This document shows, in pieces, positions 24,120-35,300 of a stretch of DNA of 64,000 nucleotides; positions within the stretch are counted from its first letter, which is position 1; each line of letters opens with the position of its first letter. A program made the position numbers and the translations under genes. The notes below the pieces were generated by a model. The model had not been told where the DNA came from. It did not search any database and saw nothing but the letters and a program-made list of their open reading frames with translations. The DNA is from Caprimulgus europaeus (lineage: Eukaryota; Chordata; Aves; Caprimulgiformes; Caprimulgidae). The stretch is taken from contig OU015525.1 in assembly GCA_907165065.1 (NCBI GenBank), positions 5,892,537-5,956,536 of the forward strand. Reading direction: 5' to 3'.

Positions 24120-24605
24120 GTCTAAGGTGTCCTGTGTCCAGTTCTGGGCTCCCCAGTATGAGAGAGACATGGACATACTGGAGAGACTCCAGTGAAGGAC
24201 CACAAGGGTGATTAAGGGGCTGGAGCACCTCTTCTATGAGAAAAGGCTGAGAAAGCTGGGACTGTTTAGCCTGAAGAAGAGAAGGCTCAAGGGAAATCTC
24301 ATCACCATATATAAACACCTTAAGGGAGGGTGCAAAGAGGATGGAGCCGGGCTCTTTTCAGTGGTGCCCAGTGATAAGACCACAAGAGGGTCTGTCTGAA
24401 CATCAGGAAACACTTTTTTTGCTGTGATGGTCACCGAATGCTGGCACAGGTTGCCCAGGGAGGCTGTGGAGTCTCCATCCTTGGAGGTATTCAAAAGCCA
24501 TCCAGACATGGTCCTGGGCAACTGGCTTTAGGTGGTCCTGCAGGGGGTTGGGGCAGGATGACCTCCAGAAGTCCCTTCCCACCTCAACCCTTTCTGTGAC
24601 CCTTT
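24120..24605 (+). mobile_element. CR1 LINE fragment, about 490 bp
   Basis: It contains 'tgtgtccagttctgggctcc', 'agagagacatggacatactg', 'ggtgcaaagaggatggagcc', 'catcaggaaacac' and 'gatgacctccagaagtccc', ending 'caaccctttctgtgac'. This is a different CR1 subfamily from most copies in the window: its 3' UTR has 'gacctccag' where others have 'gatctttaag'. The stretch between 'agaccacaagagg' and 'gtctgtctgaac' is shorter than in typical members, suggesting a small internal deletion. The RT C-terminal frame is broken. Confidence 0.92.
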
Positions 24606-25984
24606 ATAAAACAAAGGGTTCAGTTTACTGAAAGCTGTGGCTCATCTGCCCTTGTTCCTGAACTGTGAGTGGCTCTTGAACTATTCAGCCTACGTGCTAC
24701 TCAAGAGCCACAGCCTGGCATCTCCTTTCTTGGGTTAGAAGTAGACTTCACCAAAACCCAGACCTTAGCTATTCCAGACGTGACAAAGAGCACGTTTCAC
24801 ACCTGGCAGCCTTTGCAAGGATAGAGCTTGTCCACTGTAGAGAAGGAATGACATCCATCCAACCACAGCTGTATGACCACACCAATGTCTTTATTTGAGA
24901 AATCTCTAGTAAAAGATATCTGTTTCTAGAGCTCCTCATGGAGACATGGAGCTAGCCCAGATTACGGGACAAGGATGTGTGGGCTGGTGTTGAGGTACAG
25001 ACTCTGTGAAGCCATGTTTCACTGTGCTTTGCTCCTGTAAACTGGCTTTGAAGGAGGCAGTTCCCTGCGACAGGGGAACCTGGCAGAACCTCAGGTCTGA
25101 GTAGCAGCAATGTCCTCATCTGAGGAGTGAAGCTGCAAACTCTCAACTTCCATCCCAAGTGGGCTTTGTGGGAGCTTTGCAGAGTACCCAAAATAGCAGC
25201 ACGATGTGACTGACTCACCTCATCTGCCACTGAAACTCCATGCAATGTTGCAGATGACCCAGCAGGGGTTAAATAATATCTGCAAGCCCACTGATGTCTC
25301 CTGGAGAGGTCTGAACTACTGGCACCATGTAGCACAGCGGAATAATGGGAAATGAGTTTTGATGGGAGGGAGGGTAAGAGTAAAGACAAAAATCTCTTCT
25401 AGATCAAGAGGTTAATACAGGCCAGGCCAGTGAAGCGTTGCTGATAGAGGTGTGGATAGGCCATGAAAAATTCACAAGCTCACATCTCGAGTCCCTGTCA
25501 GACTGCAAAATGTGACCTTAGTCCCCTGAGCTCGTGATGCCATTGCCAGGCAGTAGAAGCTGAGCCTTTGCAGAAGAGCGAGATTGGGCGCTGATGGTCA
25601 GTCTGCTTTCCCTGCAGCGTTCTTCTAGGATCTGCTGATCTCTGTGTCTCTCTCGGTGTCATGCTGAATATGGCTGGATGTCTGATCTGTTCGCTCTGAA
25701 AACATAGAGCTGAGGCCTTGCTGGGGGGTTGGCAGGTCCATCCCTGTGCTGGACCTGTTGAACTGTGGGCTTCACTGGAAACATGACAAATAAGTAGCAT
25801 CTTAAAAAATCCTAAATATCTCTCATTCCACATCATGCAGGGGTCTGTTTGGTATAGCAGTGGCATTGCAACGGCTTAACATTTCTTCGTCGTCATTGAT
25901 ACTTTTTCTTCTTTGCAAAATTGCTGAGCATGCTTCTCTTTATCTGAAGGAAGGGAAGACTCACCAGCTCTGCTTGATTACAAA
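24606..25984. other. Unique non-coding DNA with alternative hairpin arms
   Basis: Ordinary sequence between two CR1 copies with no gene recognised. The only structure of note is the competing inverted repeat at 24634-24714, listed separately. Confidence 0.45.
24634..24714. repeat. Inverted repeat with two alternative left arms
   Basis: GTGGCTCTTGA (24669-24679) pairs exactly with TCAAGAGCCAC (24701-24711) across a 21-nt loop. The same right side, GAGCCACAGC (24705-24714), is also the exact reverse complement of GCTGTGGCTC at 24634-24643. The two stems are mutually exclusive. This is read directly from the sequence; no function is inferred. Confidence 0.8.
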
Positions 25985-26232
25985 ATCACAGAATTGCCTC
26001 GATTGGAAAAGACCTTTAAGATCATTGAGTCCAATCATTAACCCAACACTGACAAGTCCCTGAGTAAACCATGTCCCTAAGCACTGTGTTTAAATGACTC
26101 TTCAGTCCCTCCAGGGATGGGGATGCCACCACTGTCCTGGTCATCCCCTTCCAATGCCTGAGAACCCTTTCAGGAAATAAATTTTCCTGATATCTAATCT
26201 CAACTTCCCTTGGCACAACTTGAGGCCATTGA
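25985..26232 (-). mobile_element. CR1 LINE fragment, 3' end
   Basis: The + strand begins 'atcacagaattgcctcgatt', then 'aagacctttaagatcattg' and 'aaccatgtccctaagcac', the reverse complement of the CR1 subfamily ending in 'gtgcttagggacatgg'. It ends near 'cacaacttgaggccatt'. It covers the 3' UTR and the last ORF2 codons only. Confidence 0.88.
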
Positions 26233-28562
26233 TTAGATGAATACTAACATAAAGTGTTTAAAAGTTGTTGTTTTAAGGATACATATTTAAGACCTTGTGC
26301 TTTGTCTAAGCCCTGGGTGATGTGGCCAGTGGAAAACTGAGGAAACCCCCAACATCTCAGTCCCAAAGAGGAGAGACTGGTTGAAGGACTAGGCTAAAAA
26401 TTAACTCAGCTATGTCTTCCTCCCAGTTCTGATCCTGACTTGCTGTGACGGTTGTGTAAGCACACTCCTCCCCCTCTGAAGCAGATAGCTCACTGTCTCA
26501 CCAGTGCCAGAAGGTCTGACTGCCCTGTGTTTATATGAAATGTGAAAGGCTGAGTGCTATTTCACTCCTTTAACTGCCCACCATCATGCGTGAGCTGATG
26601 TCACCCCAGTGACAACATTGTGTCACTCTTATTTTAAGCCCAATCTGATCTAAACTTGCTTATACAGAAGCAGAGCGGGAGATAAGGAGAGTTGACCCCA
26701 TACATCAGTACTTAGATTTCCAATTTAAAAAGAGTATAAGTAAAGAGCAAAATCTGAGCAGGGTCTTCAGAGCTTGGCCCCTAGGGAGCCCTTTTTTCCC
26801 CTCACAGAATGAAGTAGCCGTAACAGGAGTCCCTTGTCTCATATCTCTGGGCCCACCTCTTCATATGCTCTTGGAGACACAGGTTGTTTCCACCTCTCTG
26901 AGATGCAGCCCTCTCCACTGTGTGCTGCTTCACCTGCACACCATTGAGCTGTGCCAGAAAAGCCAAATCCAACTGATGATTTGAGGTCCATCAGCTGGCA
27001 AATTACACTCACCAGTGCTGAAAATCTGGTGGTCTCCAGCTGGTGTGCAAGGCATAAGCACTGGAGATTTTTACCATGTTGTTTGACAGAGGAGTAAATA
27101 GATGCAAAGGATAGAACTCAAGCCAGCTGGGGTCCTATTAGTGATCTCTGTCCCTGGTAGTGGTGATGCAGCTTGTGAAAGGTGGAGCCTTTACTTACAG
27201 GGTAATTCAAATAGATAGATGTGAGACATCCAGCTGAAAAGTCTATCACATGCTGGTTGAGTATCAGCTAATAAAAGCATAGATTGCATGGCTTCCATTG
27301 AACTGTGTGACCACAGACCTCAAATATTTTACTGCTTGAAGTCAGGGGAAAACTTGAGTGCATAAAACGGTAATAAATCAGAGCCTGAAATGTTTTGGGT
27401 TTTACTTGGGCAATGAACAGCATGGAAACAAGCCCAAGCATTTCCCCTTCTTCCATATCGCTTTCTCTCCACCTCTCCCTTCAGCTTTTGTGCTTTGCCA
27501 TGAGGAAGTACTGAAGGAGGCTGCACAGCATCACTTTTCCTACGATGAAATCCCCAACTGTTGTTTCTTTTTGCCATTCTGCAGACACAGAATTTACTAT
27601 GACATGTAATATCATGTCATATGCTCCCCAATTTTTTGGTGAATTCCTGTATAAAAATGAATGTGAAATACAGCATTCCTACTTGTAGTATTCTAGTAAG
27701 GAAGCCAGAAACCATAGCTCCCCTTTCCATAGAGGTGGGGACCCCTCCTACTGACTTCAATCATGTGGAGGTGATCAGGCTTGTCATAAAGCTTTGTGGG
27801 CTTCCAACTGATGCATCATATTCAATTTTATTTCCTGCTTGGGTTAATAAACAGTTGATTCATCTCCTTCTTCCTAGTTACAGGCTGGTTGCAATGACTC
27901 CAAACACTAGACCGTCAAGGTGAAAGGAGGGTGATCATGGGCAATAAACAGACTGCGGAGGAGTTCAGTTACTTGTTTGCATCAATCTTCACTCCAAAGC
28001 TGTGTTGTTATTGAATTGGAAAAGGTTTGGGTGGCAGGGTGAGAAAGGATGTGTAGGAGGGAATCCCTTTCCTCTTCTGAGTTTTAATTTCTGAGTACTG
28101 TTGAACTATTCCCACAAGCAAAGCTCTGTGAGCCAGAGTATTTCTGACATAATGTCTCCTCTGTGAGTGCATCACGTCAAAGCAGCTAAAAGACTATCCT
28201 GACACTGGGGTTGCAGGTGATCCAGGATCTCATTTTGGAGTGATTTTGCTTCTTTGTTCATGCTTTGCCAATAGCATAATTTGAGGCGGGAGGGCAACAC
28301 AGAGACTGAGAGAAGGAGCCAAATTCAACATGGCATTGGTACAAATGGGGATTGTAAGGCTGCAGCATGGTAAGGAGCATGTCATGGGCACATCTCTGTT
28401 GTACCTTGCTGATGTTGGCCAGGCACAAGTTTTGTTCCTACGAACCAGGTCCCAGAAAAGATGCACAGATCAGGGCAGTGGGGAAATCTTGGTGTCTTGA
28501 AAGAGCTAAGCAATTCAGTATTATATGGGAGATGCAAAGCCATAATGTTTAGCATCAAAACA
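26233..28562. other. Unique non-coding DNA between CR1 copies
   Basis: No gene or interspersed repeat is recognised. A 9-bp-arm hairpin at 27598-27621 is listed separately. The longest frames (about 100-120 codons) have no recognisable domain. Confidence 0.45.
27598..27621. repeat. Short hairpin, 9-bp perfect arms
   Basis: TATGACATG is followed by the loop TAATAT and the exact reverse complement CATGTCATA. It lies in unique DNA and its function is unknown. Confidence 0.8.
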
Positions 28563-29290
28563 TAATACAGGCTGGGTGATGAGTGGATTGAGAGCAGCTC
28601 TGAAGAGAAGGACTTTGGAGTGGTGGTGGGTGAAAAGCTCAACATGAGCCGACAGTGTGTACTTGCAGCCCAGAAGGCCAATAACTGTATCCTGGGCTGC
28701 ATCAAGGGCAGCGTGGGCAGCAGGTTGAGGGAGGGGATTCTCCCCCTGTACTCCACTCTTGTAAGGCCTCATCTGGAGTACTGTGTCCAGTTCTGGAGTC
28801 CCCAACACAAGAAGGACAAGGACCTGTTAGAATGAGTCCAGAGGAGGCCATGAGGTTGATCCAAGGGCTAGAGCACCTCTGCTGTGAGGACAGGCTGAGA
28901 GAGTTGGGGCTGTTCAGCCTGGAGAAGAGGAGGCTCTAGGGAGACCTTATAGTGGCCTTCCAGTACCTGAAGGGGCTACAGGAAGGCTAGGGAGGGATTT
29001 TTTACAAGGGCAGGGAGTGATAGAACAAGGGGCAATGGCTTTAAACTGGAAGAGGGGAGATTCAGATGAGATATTGGGAAGAAATTCTTTACTGTGAGGG
29101 TGGTGAGACACTGGCCCAGGTTGCCCAGAGAAGCTGTGACTGCTCCTCCCTGGAAGTGTTCAAGGCCAGGTTGGATGAGGCTTTGAGCAACCTGGCCTAG
29201 TGGAAGGTGTCCCTGCTCGTGGCAAGGGGGTTGGAACTGGATGATCTTTAAGGTCCCTTCCAACCCAAACCATTCCGTGATTCTGTGATT
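28563..29290 (+). mobile_element. CR1 LINE fragment, about 730 bp
   Basis: It starts in ORF2 at 'aatacaggctgggtgatg' and carries the RT peptide KLNMSRQCVLAAQKANNCIL, then PHLEYCVQFWSPQHKKDKDL. A TGA at 28833-28835 interrupts the frame where relatives have tryptophan, and a second stop (TAG) lies in 'gaggaggctctaggg' further on. It ends with 'aaggtcccttccaaccc' and 'attccgtgattctgtgatt'. The copy is clearly dead but otherwise little diverged. Confidence 0.95.
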
Positions 29291-31737
29291 GATTCCATTA
29301 TTAAAACCAGATGGAGAAACAGAATAATAACTCAATTAAAATAGAGGTTTTGGGTTTTTTTGTGTCTGAGCTCTTGATTTCATTACGCTTTGCTTAGATC
29401 ACTTCATGCAGTTTGCAGGTATACTGAGAGCCCCAGAGGATTTGGAAAAACATATTCCAGTCTCCAGAGTCCAATGATGATAAATGAATTTAGCATTGAT
29501 CAGTGATTTTCTAGTGTAGTGTGTGGCTCCTCTAATAAAGGAGTTACAAAAATCATGGACATGGGGAATCAACTAGGAACCAACCATTAAAAGTGAAGAA
29601 TCAAAGAAAATTGTTTGCAAATAACTTAAGGTCTATTTGCCAAGTCCTTATAAACAATCAATACATTTAAAGAAAATCAGGACGGTTCCCAAGTATTCTG
29701 CTAACCAAAATAAGTCTTTACTCATAATAAATACTATTTATGATGAATAATTTGACTAGGGAGGACTGGAGAGAGGCCAATATATCCATCTATTTAATAG
29801 GAACTATGGGTGATCCAAAGAATTATAGACTTAGTCTTATTTCAGTTGCTGAAAGAATAACTGAGAAATGATTTAAAAACAGACAATAAACCACCAGGGT
29901 AAGTACAAGTTGAAAGTTGCAAAACTCCGTGGATTTTAAGGCTAAAATCCTGCATGCCTTCATTCACATTTTCGAGACTCAGGGTAGGAATTGTTCTTTT
30001 TGCTGGCATTTCTGTGTCTGCTAAGATCATGAACAAACAGAAACGGGGACTTTCACTGGGTGTAGATGAAGCTTAGCACATCGCCACCTAATCTTTGCTG
30101 ATGTCTTTGAACGCTGCAGCACTTGTATACAAATAATAAGTTATGTCTCTAATGTTAATAACCCCTCAATTTCTCTGGAAAGATTTAAGAGCAGAGCAGA
30201 TAAAGGAAGACTGGTAAACACAGTTAGATTTTTAAGCTGTTTTTGTAACAGTGCATACAAGAAGCTATGAATGGGATTTGGTAACTGCAGAGGGAGAAGG
30301 AAGGCAGATGCATCATTTCAGTGCTGATGAAGAGGAAGGACAGAAAGAGGAGGGCTAAGAGTTCAATTCTCAGCATGGGAAGAGGTTAATAACAAGGTCT
30401 ACCCAGAATCAGGCTTGTAAAGACTAGCGAGGAATAAAAGCAACTCCATAAAGGCTTAATAAACCTCAAAAATTGCCAACATGAAGTTTAATACAGCCAA
30501 GCACAAGGCAGTGCTGCTCGAAGGACTGGTTTAAATGCTTCGTACATGCCAATGATTTCTGTGTTCATTTTAACCCTCCAGACCTCGGAATTTCATTTCC
30601 AACAACTGAAAGAAGGGGTTCATGCAGTGTGCAGAGGGGGTTTGCAGCAGTGAAAAGGCTGCTTAGCTGAGTTAAGGAATGCGTGGAGGAAGCTAGGTTT
30701 AATAATAATGATGTAGCTAATGATAGTCCAATGAACTAATGCTTCGTCTGTACTACCTGCTGTGTTGAGTCCTGATCATCCTTTTGTTGAGAAGAGGAAT
30801 GATAGTGCAAATAGGAAAAAAAAAAAAATGAGAGTGATCAGCAGCACGTGATTCCTTTGTGTGGTGAGAAGAGAAAAGTGATGGGGTTTAATCTGTAGGG
30901 AATGAAGATGAATAAGTTAGAACTGATGTATTTTACAGTGTTAATACTCATAGGGAAGAGCTTGTCTGCCACTCTCTGGTTTTGCTTTTTGTCTTAATCC
31001 TTTTTATGAAGTGATGAGTACAAAAGAAAGCTAAAGACTGTTTGTTTCAGAGGGATGTCTTCAGAAGCTGCATGACAACCACTTTCAGTTTGTGGACCTC
31101 GGTGGGGGAAGTATTTCTTGGAGGCAGCTGTATATTTTTGTGACATATATACTGTGGAAATTCCACCCTGTTCACAAGTGTGGCTCTACACAAAATCCCT
31201 TGCACACAGCAGCGATTGCAGTGTGAGTTACCTCCTTCCAAACTGCACCTGGTTCAGATTTGATGGCAGTTTGGGGCTCTAGGTCAGGCTCTCTAGAAGT
31301 TGCCTGTACCCAGTGTGCAGTGTTCTGGTGGGAGGTTTTGCCTGTGTATGACTGCAGCTGGGAGAGACTCAGCAGTTTTGATTCAGTCTCAGACTCAGTT
31401 TTTAAGCTCATTTGAACCCAGGAAATGAAACACGGGCAGGTCTGTTCATCCCATCTCTTGGGTAGCAAAGCTCCAGACCAATTTTCCTGAAGAGGTACAA
31501 AGTGAAATCCTTCCAAAGCTGAAGAGTGCCTTGAGAAATTGCCTGTGACCTGACACTCCTGTGTGTGCTCACACAGGCTAGAACACTGTCACTGTGCACA
31601 CACGTGCTGGTATGGGAGGGACACCAAGCTCCAGGCAGCTGCAAGACGCTTGCTGGTGCGTAGAACTGCTGCTGTGAGCGAGTTGTCAGTCCCATGAGCC
31701 AGCCATGGGGATGGGTTGCTGAACGACTGAACATGTT
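29291..31737. other. Unique non-coding DNA, AT-leaning in its first half
   Basis: No repeat family or gene is recognised. The part from 29300 to 30200 is AT-rich. A 13-A run lies at 30817-30829. Long - strand frames from 31172 to 31947 run partly antisense to the following CR1. Confidence 0.45.
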
Positions 31738-32394
31738 CTGGTTGACAGCTGGCTGCACATGAGCCAGCAGTGTTCTCAGGTGGCCAAGAAGGCCAACAGC
31801 ATCCTGGCCTGTATCAGAAATAGTGTGGCCAGCAGGAGTAGAGAAGAGATTGTTCTCCTGCACTGGGCACTGGTGAGGCTGTACCTCGAGTGCTGGGTTG
31901 AGTTTTGGGCCCCTCACTCCAAGAAGGACATGGAGGTGCTGGGGCATGTCCGGAGAAGGACAATGAAGCTAATGAAGGGGCTGGAGAACATATATTGTGA
32001 GGAGCAGCTGAAGGAATTGGGGTTGTTGAGCCTGGAGAAAAGGAGGCTGAGGGAGAGTCTTATCACTCTCTACAACTACCTGAAAGAGAGGTGGGGGTCA
32101 GTCTCTTCTCCCAGGTAACAAGTGAAAGGACAAGAGGAAATGGCCTCAAGTTGCACCAGGGGAGGTTTAGATTAGATATTGAAAATTTATTTAATGAAAG
32201 ACTGGTCAAGCATTGAAAGAGTCTGCCCAGGGAAGCGTTGGAGTCATCATCCCTGGAGGTGTTCAAAAAATGTGTAGACAAGGCACTTCAGGATGTGGTT
32301 TAGTGGGCATGATGGTGTTGGGTTGACAGTTGGACTTGATGAGTTTGGAGATCTTTTCCAACCTTCATGGTTTTGTGATTCTATGATTCTATTC
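31738..32394 (+). mobile_element. CR1 LINE fragment, about 660 bp
   Basis: It begins 'ctggttgacagctggctgc' and is open in the RT frame for 120 codons from 31759 to 32118 ([20 protein letters not shown] and later [20 protein letters not shown]). It ends 'agatcttttccaacctt', 'gattctatgattctatt'. It belongs to the subfamily with 'gtgacaagaggaaatggcct' upstream of the 3' UTR, shared with 11841-12050 and 55350-55640. It is 5'-truncated, with frame breaks after about 32118. Confidence 0.94.
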
Positions 32395-35300
32395 TCCCTT
32401 TTCTTGAGCCCACTTGATGTGCATGTTAAGATGTGACCAGCTGAGGCACCTGATAGGTCTGTTTTGTCCATAGTGGTGCTTGTTGCTCCAGCCTTATGCT
32501 AAGTGGAATCCTTCAGCTGGTGCTGGGAGGTCATGTGCTGTCCTCAAGCTTGCCTCCTTTCTCTGCAGCACTGTTATTGCTGTTAACCACAAAGGTAGCA
32601 AATAGGACAATTAAGGTCTAGCTGGATGCTAAATAAGTGCTTAAGACACTGATCAAATGTGACACAGAGATCACATCTCCCCTTTGCTTGAGAAGGCAGG
32701 AACGTGCTCCATCCTTCAGTTATCACTGGAGAACTGAGGCACAGAAAATATCCTGGCCACACCATGACGAAATTCAGTGTCAGAAGCTGACTCTGGCTTT
32801 CCTGGATCCCAGGCTTGGGTGTAAAGCAGAAGCTTGACCCTTCATCAAGGCTGTCTTTTTCCCTCCTGCCTGTTTGTCACCGTGCTTCATTGCATCATCC
32901 TTGGCAGTAGCATCCACATGTGCTCTGGACAGGCCAGGTCTTTCTGGGGTGCTCTGTGGGCATTGAGCCTTGCTTCATGGCTGTTATGCAAATCCAGAAA
33001 TAGTAATCCTTAATCATGGGTAATTTCTAAAATGAATCAAACACATTCTTTGCAATGAATAATTCTCTTAGAGCTGAGCATTAGTAATGATAAGGACTTT
33101 CTAATATCCCTACAATATTTTTTTTCAAAGGCATCGGTCTCTCCTTTTAATAAATCCCCTTTGGAAATGTTCTGTTTAATTTGAAAACCTTGGTAAAAAA
33201 GAGGAGTCTGATGGAAAGCAGTCACTGCTCTTCAGCCTTAATCACATCAAGATGGTTTTCGTCTGCAGATTTAACGCGTGTGTGTGGATGTGTGGCTCAG
33301 ACCCTTCCTTAGGCATGCACTGACTTGATAAGCTTTAATGACCATGTCAGTGATTCACGGATGATAGGTCACTGGGAGATGGGGCATTTTGAAACTTCAC
33401 CTTTCAATCCATGCTGCTGTGCCTCTGGGGAGTTTCTGAGACAGCCACAGGAACCAGCCAAGAAGCAGTGATTTTGTACCCATCACGGAGCATCCTAGAA
33501 ACACCTTGGGCAGTGACTGTCATCATACCCCTGGCCTTTGAACAGCTCTGAAGGACAACTCTAAACTGCAGGAAGTTGAGCAAAATCAGAAAGGCAGGAA
33601 GAGTATTATTGAACCACATTCCCCTGCTCTGGTATTTCTTTGCTAATTGGGGATAAAGCCATTGTGGGCCTGTTGAATAAGCCTAGAAGTAAATGCATGA
33701 GCATAGTCTGTCCTGGAGGCACTGTGTGGAGTCAGTGAAGAGATGCCAGGAGGCATCTGGCTGGAGATGTCTGCCTTGAAGTGCTTGGGGTCTAAGAGGG
33801 GACATAATAGCTGTGCTGGAGAGACACGGGCAGTCACACACGTGCAGCACGTGCACATGCCCTCACTGTCAGGAATGCCATGCTTTCAACTAATATTCAT
33901 CTTTCCTTACTGCCCTTCTACTCTTTCTTCCTGCCAGTCTAGATGAAAAAAAAGCAGATTATTTCCTTAAAGCTGAGACAAGACCAAGAGAGGAAAGTTT
34001 AATGGATACCATCAGAGCTTGAAATGCAGAAGGGCTATCAAGGAAAAACACAGATGCTTGTGGCTCTGCAGATGATAGCGTAACTGCGTGCTCAAAATGC
34101 TTGTGCACACCAACGTGACAGCTGCCCCGCTGCTTGGGGAGGCACGATTTCATGTGGTTCCCCACTGATGTTCTCACAGGACAATTTTGTGAACACTGTG
34201 GTTGTGAGTACTCAGTCCCATCTTCATGAAGACAAGAGTTACATGCAGGAGTTCCTTGCGCTTTTATTCATACTTCTCCCATAAGATGCCCTGACCACCT
34301 AGCACAGTGGTTATTTTACCAACTTATTTTTTTATGCCAGAAGTAGAAGGGCATGGAATTAACAACAGAAAACCTATATCCCTTTCAGGAATGTTTTTCA
34401 CCAGGAATTGAGAGCTTGTCCCAATATGCAGTACCCAAGTGCCAGAAGTCCATTGCCGAGGACGCAAAGCTTCCTGCTCCTGCAGCATAGTTGCACTAAA
34501 TACCCAGCATAAGCAGCTGATCTTGGTTTTTCCCTTAGTTTTCAAGGTTGTCCCACAGACAGCAGAGATCCCTCTACGTGGGGATGCTGCATTAGGTTTG
34601 AACTCCTGCTCTATGTCACTATACAGGTCACTCTTGCATGAAGAGCGTGTAGATAGGGCAGGATATGGCCTTGTGTTACAGACCCAGAAATGTGATTTTG
34701 AGCTTCCCTTTATGCCCCTACTGAAGATTAAGCGTATTGATGCTGGTGTGAAGAAAAGCTCCTCATCTGAAGAGCTGGTGATCCAGATGGACAGCATCCA
34801 AAAGCAAGGGGAGCAAGGGAAGTGAACACCCAAACCAAAAGCTATGGGAAACTTACTGCCCTTGTAGCCTGTCCAGTGTTGGTTGGATGTTGGTCTCAGT
34901 GCATAGGTCACTGGAACTGGTAGCCTTTGACAAATAAGCTACAGGGAATTGGTAGCTAACTTAAAAAATCCATGTCGCTATGTTTAAAGGTGAGGAAAAG
35001 GTATTTAGCTTATGGTGAAGTCTCTTGGTGTGATCAACTTGGGTTTTTTAACATACTTGCTTAGTTATCCTTCTAAAAGCGTGGGTGCTGGACAGATGAA
35101 CTGTGGTGTATGTGGCAGCAGGAAAAGGGATGGATGAAGGCAGGCAGGCAGGAACGTGTGGTTAGGAGCATGGGAATCTTTTAGACTGAATTTGCCTTTG
35201 GAGATGTTGTCATATAAAACTGCCCCTTCAGCATCAGTGTATCAGGATGGTCATCCTCCTTCCCCATACCCTTTAACTTCCCAGCTGATTTTGCAGTAGT

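Noticed and set aside
31408-31947. 179-codon - strand frame
   Set aside because: Its first part is antisense to the CR1 at 31738 and the rest has no recognisable domain.
34324-34911. 195-codon - strand frame overlapping a 128-codon + strand frame
   Set aside because: Both strands are open, neither translation is recognisable, and one or so frames of this length are expected by chance in 64 kb at this composition.
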